Part shown: piece by piece, positions 8,425 to 16,822 of the stretch
Numbering within the stretch: position 1 is the stretch's first letter
How the letters are laid out: every line of letters begins with the position of its first letter
Assembly (NCBI GenBank): GCA_031551635.1
Contig: JAVBNH010000005.1
Location: 1 to 64,000 of the forward strand
Length of the DNA stretch: 64,000 bases
Direction of reading: 5' to 3'
Source of the DNA: JAVBNH01 sp031551635
GTDB lineage: Bacteria; Bacillota; Clostridia; Oscillospirales; Acutalibacteraceae
Notes under the pieces: model-generated
Seen by the model: only the letters and a program-made list of their open reading frames with translations
The model's database searches: none
What the model was told of the DNA's origin: nothing
Translations under genes and position numbers: made by a program

Positions 8425-9000
8425 ATGAATATTGTTGTTCTTTACGGCTCACCGCACGAAAACGGAAAAACCGCCGCTCTGCTCGCGGAGTTTCTCTGTG
8501 AAGCGTCGAGGCAAGGGATTGACACAGGAAACATTATAACATTTGATGCATATACTATTAATGCAAAACCCTGTATTGACTGCGGTCAATGTGCCGCAAA
8601 TGCGGGGCTCTGCTGTCTCGATGACCTTGATGAGGTAATCACACTTCTAAAAAACGCCGATTTGTTGATTCTTGCAACACCGATTTATAATTTTTCCTTT
8701 CCCGCCCCTCTTAAGGCAATTATTGACCGGCTTCAGTGCGTTTATGAAAAGGAAAGCTTAAAAAAAGAAGAACACGCCGCCGCCGGAGTGCTCTTGTGCT
8801 CCTGCGGCAGCTCGGGAAAACTTGATTTTGAGCTGATTCTCTCACAGAGCAAGCTTGTATTCAAAATTCTCGAAAAGCAATATTTATCCTCAGTTTTATA
8901 TGCGAATACAGACACAGATGGCGAAAAACCACCTGTGGAAGCTATTCAAAAAGCTGTCATGAACATTCTGAACCATTTCGAAAGCAAAAATATCATTTAA
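8425..9000 (+). CDS. Flavodoxin-fold NAD(P)H-dependent FMN reductase
   Basis: About 191 aa. The start MNIVVLYGSPHENGKT opens exactly on the flavodoxin beta-1/phosphate-binding loop, so this ATG is preferred; an in-frame ATG 39 bases upstream overlaps the cyclophilin gene. A Cys-rich segment, CIDCGQCAANAGLCC (about 55-70), resembles the [4Fe-4S]-binding insert of iron-sulfur flavoproteins, and TPIYNFSFPAPLKAIIDR is the second FMN-contact region. Likely a cytoplasmic FMN- and possibly Fe-S-dependent reductase; the substrate is unknown. No clear Shine-Dalgarno site, so translational coupling to the cyclophilin gene is likely. Confidence 0.82.
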   Translation: MNIVVLYGSPHENGKTAALLAEFLCEASRQGIDTGNIITFDAYTINAKPCIDCGQCAANAGLCCLDDLDEVITLLKNADLLILATPIYNFSFPAPLKAIIDRLQCVYEKESLKKEEHAAAGVLLCSCGSSGKLDFELILSQSKLVFKILEKQYLSSVLYANTDTDGEKPPVEAIQKAVMNILNHFESKNII

Positions 9001-9014
9001 TAAAAGTGTTAGTT

Positions 9015-10016
9015 ATGAAAAAAACTGTATTTTTGTTTCTATTTTTAATTCTCATGCTGTCAAGCTCCTGCGCTTCACCTGTAAATAAAGGTAGCGCACA
9101 GGATAATGACAGCTTTTCTGTTGCTTCAATCACAAAAGAATCCTATCCTCAAGCAGCTGAAACAAAAGAAACAACATCTGCTGCAACTGCCGAAAACGTA
9201 ACGGAACGCTTGACTACACCTGCCGCAAAAAGCGTCTCGAGCGGAACCTATACTGGCAGAGTACCGCTTGCCTGCATTGATTTCATCTTTGAGTCATTAA
9301 ACACAAAAAATTTACCGAAAAATAAAATTTGCCACAATTTCGGTGCAGCAGCTAATGAAAAACCTCACTCAATCACACTCAGCAACCAAAAATTCTTTGA
9401 CGGCAAGGGCTTCAACGCTGTTGCATATGACAATAAATCAGACGGCAAGCCACTCTATTTAACCTTTGACTGCGGCTATGAAAACGGCTACACCTCAAAA
9501 ATCCTTGATATTCTTAAAGAAAAAGGCGTTAAGGCGGCATTTTTCTGCACGCTCACGCAGATGAAAAGTCAGCCTCAGTTAATCGCACGTATGATAAACG
9601 AGGGTCATACAGTCGGCAACCATACAAACAAACATCCCTCATATGCGAAAATTTCCCGAACCAGAATGGCTCAGGAAATTAAAGATTTTGACGATTATTT
9701 GCGTCTGAATTTCGGCTATACCTCACCTTTTTTCCGCTTCCCTTACGGTGAGTACACAGAGGAGTCATTGGAGCTTGTTAACTCGCTTGGCTACAAATGC
9801 GTTTTCTGGTCACTTTCATATGAGGATTGGGACATAAACAATCAAAAGGGGAAAGAAAATGCCGTTAAAACTGTGAGCGCAAGGCTTCACCCGGGTGCGG
9901 TTATTCTTCTTCATTCTGTTTCAAGTGATAACGCCGCGGCTCTTGATGATATAATTGACTACGCCCGCTCAAAAGGCTATGTATTCAAGGAATTGAGCAG
10001 ACTAGGTAACCATTGA
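9015..10016 (+). CDS. PdaA-like polysaccharide deacetylase lipoprotein
   Basis: About 333 aa. Lipobox LSSSCAS, a Thr-rich linker, then a NodB-homology domain. Motifs: TFDCGYENG (usual TFDD first motif, here with Cys at the second Asp), the metal HTNKHP, RFPYGEY, and LHSVSS. This DCGYENG form is characteristic of PdaA, which de-acetylates N-acetylmuramic acid to make muramic delta-lactam in spore cortex. It follows the reductase by 14 bp. The last four codons (Leu-Gly-Asn-His) and the stop come from repeat A copy 3, so the original C-terminus was replaced when the element arrived (inference). Confidence 0.9.
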   Translation: MKKTVFLFLFLILMLSSSCASPVNKGSAQDNDSFSVASITKESYPQAAETKETTSAATAENVTERLTTPAAKSVSSGTYTGRVPLACIDFIFESLNTKNLPKNKICHNFGAAANEKPHSITLSNQKFFDGKGFNAVAYDNKSDGKPLYLTFDCGYENGYTSKILDILKEKGVKAAFFCTLTQMKSQPQLIARMINEGHTVGNHTNKHPSYAKISRTRMAQEIKDFDDYLRLNFGYTSPFFRFPYGEYTEESLELVNSLGYKCVFWSLSYEDWDINNQKGKENAVKTVSARLHPGAVILLHSVSSDNAAALDDIIDYARSKGYVFKELSRLGNH

Positions 10017-10137
10017 TTAATTGAAATTTACTCACTTTTATATATTCATTGATTTTACAAAGCTTGATATATCAAGCTTTGTAAACGAAAATTTTTGGCT
10101 CTGTCTGTGAACGATGATTAAATCATCGTTCACCTAG
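10002..10137 (+). repeat. Repeat A copy 3, overlapping the 3' end of the PdaA-like gene
   Basis: 136 bp bounded by CTAGGTAACC and TTCACCTAG. The ends form an imperfect terminal inverted repeat (TAGGTAACCATTGATTAAT against TAGGTGAACGATGATTTAA). Both internal palindromes are intact. It supplies the last codons and TGA stop of the upstream gene. Confidence 0.88.
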
Positions 10138-10151
10138 GATATACTCCTGCT

Positions 10152-10718
10152 TTAAATTAAATTCGACATTATTGCCTCGCAAAACCGTGTGGGGTCGGCA
10201 ATAAAGCCTTGTTTTATAGACTCAGCCTGTAAGTAATCGCCGGTATACAGCGACAGGCTGAGTAATTTATTGTTCTCGTCTGTGCTGTTATTGGATGCAT
10301 ATATTGTCAAGCTGATTTTATAGCCGTTTTCGGTTTTCGTAATCTCCACATTATTCTCTTTTTTTCGCCTGTTATCAGTCATCAGCCTCAGCGCCGCCTT
10401 AACAGCCTTGTCTCTGACTGTCCATGTCAGGTCTGTCTGCAGGGATTCAGAAAGACTTTTTCCGCTTTCACTCGCGCAGTACATCTCCTCCCCCTCGACA
10501 ATTTCACATGCGATATGATTATTTTCAAGCAGCTCGCTGAGAGCCTGATTAAACTCAAAATAATTGGCAAGCGCGGTCTGCTGCACTGTATCAATAAGCA
10601 GGCTCTTGGAAATAGGCGCATCGATGCTTTTCAAAAGATAGCAAATCAGCAGCCTTATTTCGCTCATAGAACGAAGCCCACCGAAAACAACACCCTTGTC
10701 AAATGTATTGTCAGACAA
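10152..10718 (-). CDS. DUF4364 family protein
   Basis: 188 aa, typical full length. N-terminal winged-helix-like part (MSEIRLLICYLL, then ISKSLLIDTVQQTALANYF) and a C-terminal beta-rich part. DUF4364 is a small cytoplasmic family largely confined to Clostridia, with no defined function. It lies 44 bp downstream of metA on the same strand, with a heptad array in the gap. Repeat A copy 3 ends 14 bp past its stop. Confidence 0.85.
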   Translation of the reverse strand: MSDNTFDKGVVFGGLRSMSEIRLLICYLLKSIDAPISKSLLIDTVQQTALANYFEFNQALSELLENNHIACEIVEGEEMYCASESGKSLSESLQTDLTWTVRDKAVKAALRLMTDNRRKKENNVEITKTENGYKISLTIYASNNSTDENNKLLSLSLYTGDYLQAESIKQGFIADPTRFCEAIMSNLI

Positions 10719-10741
10719 ATAAATTCCTCATTCCAGATTTA

Positions 10742-10792
10742 AGATTGTCTACTCTCTTCAATCTAATGTCTAATGTCTAAATCCGCTAAATC
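10742..10792 (-). repeat. Heptad array H1 at the 3' end of metA
   Basis: Plus-strand 7-bp units CTACTCT, CTTCAAT, CTAATGT, CTAATGT, CTAAATC, two extra bases, CTAAATC. Read in gene direction each unit carries TAG; the metA stop codon (10763-10765) is one of these TAGs and the last residues LDIRH are array-encoded. Confidence 0.75.
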
Positions 10793-11689
10793 ATATGGCG
10801 TCTGCTGGTAAACGAAATAATTCAACCAGTTTAAAAACAGCAATCCGCCCGCGGCACGCCATGTAATTTGCGGTTTAAGCCGTTCGTCGTCATTCGGGAA
10901 ATAATTATAGGGTATATCAATCTCAAGCCCCTTATTTTTATCACGAAAATATTCCTTCGCGAGGGTATCCGCATCATATTCGGCATGACCTGTTGCGAAA
11001 AAATTCCTGCATTCCATATCAGAAACAAGATAGACACCCGCAACATCAGAATAGCCGAGAATTTGCAAATCCTTGACAAAGGCTATGTCCTCCCGCCGTA
11101 TTTCAGTGTGCCGCGAATGAGGAATATAAAAAACCTCATCAAAATTCCTCATAAGCGGATGATACGGGTCAAGGGGGCGATGGGGAAAAACCCCGAACAT
11201 TTTCTTTTGAAGGTTATACTTGCGGATGCCGTAATGATAATAAAGCGAAGCCTGAGCCGCCCAGCAAATGTTAAAGGTCGAATAGACATTTGTCTTTGCC
11301 CAGTCATAAATCGAGCAAAGCTCCTGCCAGTAATCGACATCCTCAAATTCAAGATGCTCAACAGGCGCGCCGGTAACTATCATGCCGTCAAATTTCAGAT
11401 GCTTAACCTCGTCAAAAAATTTGTAAAACTTTAGAATATGCTCCGCCGAGGTGTTCTTGCTTGTATGCGTCGCGGTTTGCAGCAGCTCAATTTCAACCTG
11501 CAGCGGCGAGTTGCCGAGCAGGCGCAATAGCTGCGTCTCAGTCTCGATTTTAGTAGGCATGAGGTTTACGATAAGAATTTTCAGGGGGCGTATATCCTGA
11601 GCGACAGCGCGTTCGGGAGTCATAACAAAAACGTTCTCTTTCTCGAGAATCGCACGAGCCGGTAATAGGTTATCAATATTAATCGGCAT
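10763..11689 (-). CDS. metA: Homoserine O-acyltransferase (probably acetyl-CoA dependent)
   Basis: 308 aa, usual length. Activates homoserine by acylation, the first committed step to methionine. Catalytic residues by count: Cys142 in NICWAAQA, His235 and Glu237 in TGHAEYD. Residue 111 is Glu (GAPVEHLEF); Glu111 in the Bacillus cereus enzyme is linked to acetyl-CoA use, whereas Gly111 in E. coli goes with succinyl-CoA, so O-acetylhomoserine is the predicted product. ATG start with AAAGGCTGATGG upstream. Repeat B copy 3 separates it from the ABC exporter genes upstream on the same strand; no SAM riboswitch is visible in the 142-bp gap. Its last five residues and stop are encoded by heptad array H1. 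Confidence 0.95.
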   Translation of the reverse strand: MPINIDNLLPARAILEKENVFVMTPERAVAQDIRPLKILIVNLMPTKIETETQLLRLLGNSPLQVEIELLQTATHTSKNTSAEHILKFYKFFDEVKHLKFDGMIVTGAPVEHLEFEDVDYWQELCSIYDWAKTNVYSTFNICWAAQASLYYHYGIRKYNLQKKMFGVFPHRPLDPYHPLMRNFDEVFYIPHSRHTEIRREDIAFVKDLQILGYSDVAGVYLVSDMECRNFFATGHAEYDADTLAKEYFRDKNKGLEIDIPYNYFPNDDERLKPQITWRAAGGLLFLNWLNYFVYQQTPYDLADLDIRH

Positions 11690-11704
11690 AAACCATCAGC
11701 CTTT

Positions 11705-11780
11705 CTAACGTGGGTTTGGCTTGCCAAGCCCACAACCCTAGAATTGTTTTTAATGAGATTTCAGCTCATTAAGGTACTAA
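11705..11780 (+). repeat. Repeat B copy 3 in the metA leader
   Basis: CTAACGTGGGTTTGGC with the paired arm GCCAAGCCCAC, then the T-rich tract and AGCTCATTAAGGTACTAA. It sits 15 bp upstream of the metA start codon and would be transcribed in the leader. Confidence 0.85.
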
Positions 11781-11831
11781 AAGTATTAAATTTTATTGTA
11801 TCATAGTTTGCAATGTTAGGCAAGAAAAAAT

Positions 11832-13757
11832 TTATACCGCTTCCTCAATCTCAAACTGGCTGTTGTAGAGGTTAGCATAGAAGCCTCCCCCGCTCAGCAG
11901 CTCCTCGTGCCTGCCTTGCTCGATAATGTCGCCGTTGTTCATAACAAGAATTAAATCGGCGTTGCGGATTGTCGAGAGCCTGTGAGCTATAACAAAACTC
12001 GTTCTGCCCTCCATGAGTGCATCCATCGCCTTTTGAATGAGCAGCTCGGTTCTTGTGTCAACATTGCTTGTTGCCTCATCGAGAATCAGTATTTTCGGGT
12101 CGGCGAGTATGGCTCTGGCAATGGTTAGAAGCTGTTTTTGCCCCTGTGAAATATTATCGGCTTCCTCATTGAGAATCATATCGTAGCCGCCCGGAAGGGT
12201 TCTGATAAAGTGGTCCGCCTGCGCAGCGACAGCGGCGCTGAAAACCTCCTCGTCACCGGCTGAAAGCCTGCCGTATCGGATATTTTCTTTGATAGTGCCG
12301 TGATACAGCCAGGTATCCTGCAGAACCATTCCGAACTGTGAACGCAGCTCACTTCGTTTAAAATCGTGAATATTAACACCGCTGAGGAAAATTCCGCCCT
12401 CGTTCAAATCATAAAAACGCATCAGCAGCTTGACAATTGTCGTCTTACCCGCACCTGTCGGACCGACAATCGCAATTTTTTGTCCGTGGGTAATCACTGC
12501 GTTGAAGTCATGAATGACCGGCTCGTCGGTGTAGCCGAATTTAACATGGCGGAAATCGACACTGCCGTCAACCATAACACTGTTCGCGGTTTTGCCGTCG
12601 CCTGCGGTTTTCGCGTCAGGAGCATCCTCACTCTCCTCGGTTTCACCAAGAAATTCAAATACTCTTTCTGCGGCTGCCGCGGTCTGCTGCAGAACATTCG
12701 AAATATTCGCTACTTGTGTTATAGGCTGAGTAAATGAACGCACATACTGAATAAAAGACTGTATTCCGCCGAGTGTCATTGAGCCTTTAGCCGCGAGATA
12801 GCCGCCGAGCACACAAATCGCGACATAGCCGACATTACTGATGAAATTCGCTATGGGCATAATAAGCCCCGAAAGGAAATTTGACTTCCATGCCGAATTA
12901 TATAGCTTTCCGTTATACTCATTGAACTGCCTGACAGAATCCTCCTCACCGTTAAAGGACTTCACTATGGTATGGCTTCCGAACATCTCCTCGATGTGTC
13001 CGTTGACATTACCTAAATACTGCTGCTGGGTGATGAAATACTTCTGAGAGCGCTTTATAATAACCAAAACACTCAGCATTGTAACAGGTAGAATACAAAG
13101 CGCCGCCAAGGTCATTTTCCAGCTTATCGTCAGCATCATAATGACCGTACCGAAAAGTGAGGTGACTGAGGTAATTATCTGCGAAAGGCTTTGGGTCATG
13201 GTCTGGGCGATGGTGTCTACATCGTTTGTGATGCGTGAGAGCACCTCACCGTGTGTGACCTTGTCATAAAAGCTAATCGGCAGTTTGTGAATTTTCGCGT
13301 CAATATCATTTCTGAGCTTATAAACGACCTTCATTGTCACACCGGTCATAATATAACCTTGAACATATGAGAATGCCGCACTGGTGAGATATAATAGCGC
13401 AAGGGAAATCAAAATCTGGGCGACCCTTGTAAAATCAACGGTTCCCGTACCCATAATCTTCGCCATTATGCCGTTAAAAATCTCATCAGTTGCCTTACCG
13501 AGAACCTTGGGACCAAAAATCATAAAAACAGTTGAGACCGCCGCCACAAGCCAGACAAAAAGTACAGTCCACTTATAGCTGCCGATATAATTCAAAAGGC
13601 TTTTTATAGCGCCTTTGAAATTCTTTGCTTTTTCGCCACCGCGTGCCATTCCCATCGGACCGCCGCCCATAGGTCCCCTTTGTCTTTGAGATTGAGCCGC
13701 GCCGTATTTCTGCTTATTCTCTTTATTTGAAGATGTGTTATTATTCTTTTTACTCAT
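11832..13757 (-). CDS. ABC exporter subunit, ATP-competent half
   Basis: 641 aa: a Gly/Met-rich N-tail, six-helix transmembrane domain (about 55-350), nucleotide-binding domain from about 395. Walker A GPTGAGKTT, Q-loop VLQD, signature ISQGQ (non-canonical in place of LSGGQ), Walker B ILILDEATS with the catalytic Glu, and switch HRLS (His kept). It starts 4 bp inside the 773-aa partner gene (ATGA overlap, AGGAGG before it), indicating one operon and a heterodimer of the TM287/288, BmrCD or LmrCD type. Probable drug or peptide/lipid exporter; substrate unknown. Preceded in the operon by a MarR regulator. Confidence 0.93.
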   Translation of the reverse strand: MSKKNNNTSSNKENKQKYGAAQSQRQRGPMGGGPMGMARGGEKAKNFKGAIKSLLNYIGSYKWTVLFVWLVAAVSTVFMIFGPKVLGKATDEIFNGIMAKIMGTGTVDFTRVAQILISLALLYLTSAAFSYVQGYIMTGVTMKVVYKLRNDIDAKIHKLPISFYDKVTHGEVLSRITNDVDTIAQTMTQSLSQIITSVTSLFGTVIMMLTISWKMTLAALCILPVTMLSVLVIIKRSQKYFITQQQYLGNVNGHIEEMFGSHTIVKSFNGEEDSVRQFNEYNGKLYNSAWKSNFLSGLIMPIANFISNVGYVAICVLGGYLAAKGSMTLGGIQSFIQYVRSFTQPITQVANISNVLQQTAAAAERVFEFLGETEESEDAPDAKTAGDGKTANSVMVDGSVDFRHVKFGYTDEPVIHDFNAVITHGQKIAIVGPTGAGKTTIVKLLMRFYDLNEGGIFLSGVNIHDFKRSELRSQFGMVLQDTWLYHGTIKENIRYGRLSAGDEEVFSAAVAAQADHFIRTLPGGYDMILNEEADNISQGQKQLLTIARAILADPKILILDEATSNVDTRTELLIQKAMDALMEGRTSFVIAHRLSTIRNADLILVMNNGDIIEQGRHEELLSGGGFYANLYNSQFEIEEAV

Positions 13758-16075
13758 GACAGTTCCTCCTGTGTGAGCTGAGTTGAGGCAATTTCATAGT
13801 ATTCAGGACAGTTCTTCAGAAGCTCGCTGTGCGTGCCCCTGCCGACTATTTTACCCTCATTTAGAACTATTATCTGCTCAGCCTTCATTATAGTGCTAAC
13901 GCGCTGAGCAACAACAATAACAGTCGCGTCGCTTGAATAATCCTTCAGCTCACGCCTGAGCGCCGCATCGGTCTTGAAGTCAAGTGCCGAAAAGCTGTCG
14001 TCAAAAATCAAAATATCCGGATGCACCGCAAGTGCGCGGGCAATAGACAGCCTTTGCCGCTGACCGCCGGAGACATTTGTGCCACCCTGGGAAATTTCAC
14101 TGTCAATACCGTTTTCTTTCTCGGCGATAAAGTTTTTCGCCTGAGCAACCTCAATTATTCTGTCAATCTCGGCTTCGCTTGCCGCGTTGTTTCCGTATTT
14201 TATATTTGAGGCGATAGTGCCGCTGATAAGCACGCCCTTCTGCGGGACATAACCTATCCTCGAACGCAGCTCCCTGGCGGAAAGCTCTTTGACGTCAACG
14301 TCCGAAACAAGTATTCTGCCCTTGGTCGCATCATAAAAACGCATTATAAGGTTCGCCACCGTTGTTTTTCCCGCGCCTGTCGAGCCGATTATCGCTGTCG
14401 TCTGCCCGGGCAGAGCCTCAAAGCTTATATCGCTCAGAGCGTCCTCCTTAGCTCCGTCATAACAGAAGGAAACGTTTTCAAATTTCACATGCCCCTTTTT
14501 GCCTTTATTATACGGCTTTGGATTAACAGGGTCAACGATTGACGCCTCTGTCGTGAGAACCTCATCAATACGCTCGACTGAAACCATAGCCCGGGGGACA
14601 AAAACAAACATCATCGAAATCATTACGAATGACATTATTATCTGAACGGCATATTGTATAAACGCCATCATGTCGCCTATCTGGAGCATCGAATCAACAA
14701 CCTGATGCGAGCCGACCCAAACGACAATCAGTGACATACCGTTCATAAAAAGCATCATCATCGGGAACATCAGAACCATGACCCTGTTAACAAAACGGTT
14801 TACCTTCGTCAAGTCCTGATTCGCCTTGTCAAAACGGTTTTTCTCAAAATCCTGAGTGCCGAACGCTCGTATAATCAGAAGCCCCGAAAGCGACTCCCTT
14901 GAAACCAGATTAAGCTTGTCAATAAGCTTTTGAATGGACTTGAATTTAGGCATAACAATCCTGACAATTATCGCAATCAAACACAGCAGCAGCAGCACGA
15001 CAACCGCGATAATCCAGCTCATCGAGGTCGATTTTCTAAGCGCCATGAATGTGCCACCGATACCCATAATCGGAGCGTAAAACACCATTCGTATACCGAA
15101 CATCAGCAGCATCTGAATTTGTGTGACATCGTTCGTACAGCGCGTTATGAGTGAGGAAGTCGAGAATTTATCAAATTCCCGGTTTGAGAAGGATTCGATT
15201 TTTTCAAACAGCTCGCTTCTGACATTGCGCGAAAAGCCTGCAGCAACTTTTGAGGAAATAAAGCTGACAAGAACCGTCGCGACGCCGCCTGTCAAAGCGA
15301 TGAGCAGCATATTCAAGCCGACTTTAAGAATATACGATGTTTGCATTTTTGACGCGTCATGACCCAGCTCGTTATAAAAAGCACGGGCAAGCTGAATGCC
15401 GCTCTGTTTTAGCAGCATGTCATCATTCGCCGCTGCGTCGTCATGCGCTTTAACAATCATTTCCGCGGGAAGCATCGAAAGCCTTGGGAGAAACTCGTAT
15501 ATTTTGCTCGCATCAAAATTTTCAAGCTGAGAGGATAATTCCTCAGACGAGACAAGTCCGCCAGCGGCAGTCGTAGGCTGCTCTGCTTGAGTTACTGCCT
15601 CCTCCGGGAAGGCTCCCTCGGGGAAAAAGTCGTCCGGCACATTTTGAGGGGTTGACTGAAGCATACGCACAATATTAACAAAGGTCCATGTTGCAACGCC
15701 CATGGTGCGGTCAAGCTGAGCTGACTGCTCTTCTGTTAATGTATTCTTAACATAAAGCTGTTCTCCCGCACTTGGATAAATCTCATTCAGCTTCTTACCG
15801 GCAGAATTTTTATCACTCCCGGAAACCAGCTTATAGCTGTCTTTCAAAAGCTGCTTTTCCGAGGTGGTGAGAATGGTCGAAATAGCTTCATAGCCCTTGA
15901 CGCTCAAGGCGTCCGGAGCGGCATGGTCGATTCCGGACTGCTGAATGCCGACATTTACTATTTCGGACATATAGTTCGGTAAATTGAGGTCGCAGATAGC
16001 CTGCACAAATAAAAGCAGCACGGCTAAAATAAGACCGCCCGCAAATTTTCTCGCGTATTTAAAAATCAATTTCAT
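13754..16075 (-). CDS. ABC exporter subunit, degenerate-site half with extracellular insert
   Basis: 773 aa, about 190 longer than a usual half-transporter. The extra length lies between TM1 and TM2 (about 35-245), a predicted extracytoplasmic region rich in Ala, Ser and acidic residues. NBD: Walker A GSTGAGKTT, canonical signature VSGGQRQ, but Walker B IFDDSFS has Asp where the catalytic Glu belongs and the switch residue is Gln (VAQRVST). This is the degenerate half expected of heterodimeric exporters. ATG start with GGAGAAAACAG. It follows MarR by 88 bp. Confidence 0.92.
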   Translation of the reverse strand: MKLIFKYARKFAGGLILAVLLLFVQAICDLNLPNYMSEIVNVGIQQSGIDHAAPDALSVKGYEAISTILTTSEKQLLKDSYKLVSGSDKNSAGKKLNEIYPSAGEQLYVKNTLTEEQSAQLDRTMGVATWTFVNIVRMLQSTPQNVPDDFFPEGAFPEEAVTQAEQPTTAAGGLVSSEELSSQLENFDASKIYEFLPRLSMLPAEMIVKAHDDAAANDDMLLKQSGIQLARAFYNELGHDASKMQTSYILKVGLNMLLIALTGGVATVLVSFISSKVAAGFSRNVRSELFEKIESFSNREFDKFSTSSLITRCTNDVTQIQMLLMFGIRMVFYAPIMGIGGTFMALRKSTSMSWIIAVVVLLLLCLIAIIVRIVMPKFKSIQKLIDKLNLVSRESLSGLLIIRAFGTQDFEKNRFDKANQDLTKVNRFVNRVMVLMFPMMMLFMNGMSLIVVWVGSHQVVDSMLQIGDMMAFIQYAVQIIMSFVMISMMFVFVPRAMVSVERIDEVLTTEASIVDPVNPKPYNKGKKGHVKFENVSFCYDGAKEDALSDISFEALPGQTTAIIGSTGAGKTTVANLIMRFYDATKGRILVSDVDVKELSARELRSRIGYVPQKGVLISGTIASNIKYGNNAASEAEIDRIIEVAQAKNFIAEKENGIDSEISQGGTNVSGGQRQRLSIARALAVHPDILIFDDSFSALDFKTDAALRRELKDYSSDATVIVVAQRVSTIMKAEQIIVLNEGKIVGRGTHSELLKNCPEYYEIASTQLTQEELS

Positions 16076-16156
16076 TCTGTTTTCTCCAATACATTAGTAA
16101 GTATTCGCAACCGCGATTTCGGCGATACTGTGCCCTGAACACATTATCCCGGCAAC

Positions 16157-16191
16157 CACCCTGTCACCTGTTACCTGTCTCCTGTGCACTG
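16157..16191 (-). repeat. Heptad array H2 at the 3' end of the MarR gene
   Basis: Read in gene direction CACAGGA, GACAGGT, AACAGGT, GACAGGG: 7-bp units with a CAGG core. They encode the terminal residues of the MarR protein (QETGNR) and its TGA stop. Sequence differs from the TAG-type heptads but the 7-bp period and 3'-end position match. Confidence 0.6.
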
Positions 16192-16631
16192 TTATTGTCC
16201 ATTTCCGCCAGCACCGAAGCAAGCTTATTCAGAGTCAAAACAAGCTGCTCAACCTGATTTTGGCCGAACCTCTCGGCAATTTCGTCAAAAATTTTATTGC
16301 TTTTTTCCTTGCTCTTCCTGATGACCTCCTCAGCGTACGGGGTCAGCGCAAGCTGGATTTTCCGCCTGTCCTGCGAGTGAAGCTCTCTTGTCACAAGCCC
16401 TTTTTTCTCCAGTGAGTTTAAAATTTGTGAAACAGCGGGCTTCGAAATCATCATTTCCGAATGCAAATCCGAAACACAGGCATTTTTCTCTGAGCATGAA
16501 TTTTTTGCTGAAATGCTCTCAAGAATGGTCCATTCGCCAACATTAATCTCCTCGTTAAATAAAAGCGAAAAGATGTGCTTTCTAATCGAATTAATCGAAT
16601 GCCACACATCGCTTTTATCCTTTGCGGTCAT
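16164..16631 (-). CDS. MarR-family transcriptional regulator
   Basis: 155 aa. Winged helix about 50-105: VSDLHSEMMISKPAVSQILNSLEKKG would be the recognition region, followed by the wing with DRRKIQLALT. First gene of a unit with the two ABC exporter genes, so it probably represses its own operon in response to a ligand, as MarR-linked exporters do. ATG preceded by AAGGAAGGG. Promoter and candidate operator are visible at 16668-16711. The C-terminal six residues are encoded by heptad array H2 and may be a recent replacement. Confidence 0.93.
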   Translation of the reverse strand: MTAKDKSDVWHSINSIRKHIFSLLFNEEINVGEWTILESISAKNSCSEKNACVSDLHSEMMISKPAVSQILNSLEKKGLVTRELHSQDRRKIQLALTPYAEEVIRKSKEKSNKIFDEIAERFGQNQVEQLVLTLNKLASVLAEMDNNSAQETGNR

Positions 16632-16667
16632 ATGATCCCTTCCTTTTCTAATTTTCCTTAAATTTAA

Positions 16668-16711
16668 TTAAGCAGCTTAATATATTATACAACTTAACTA
16701 TTGGATTACAA
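16668..16711 (-). promoter_or_regulatory. Promoter and candidate MarR operator of the exporter operon
   Basis: Minus strand: TTGTAA (16706-16711), 16-bp spacer, TATAAT (16684-16689). Just downstream, at the expected transcription start, is a 13-bp palindrome TTAAGCTGCTTAA (16668-16680), preceded by a half-site TTAAG inside the spacer. Size and placement suit MarR autorepression (inference). Confidence 0.65.
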
Positions 16712-16761
16712 GCGGTATTATGTAGAAATATTACAAACTTTTATATTAAACTTTGTTAATC

Positions 16762-16790
16762 TTGACAGATACACGAAACAGGCTTATACT
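16762..16790 (+). promoter_or_regulatory. Consensus sigma-A promoter for the Thr-rich lipoprotein
   Basis: TTGACA, exactly 17 bp, TATACT, 32 bp before the ATG at 16823. Confidence 0.85.
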
Positions 16791-16822
16791 GATTGCATAA
16801 TAAATTAAAGAAGGCTTATTTA

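Noticed and set aside
11690..11831. SAM riboswitch upstream of metA
   Set aside because: The short gap is mostly repeat B; no S-box conserved elements or terminator pair are seen.
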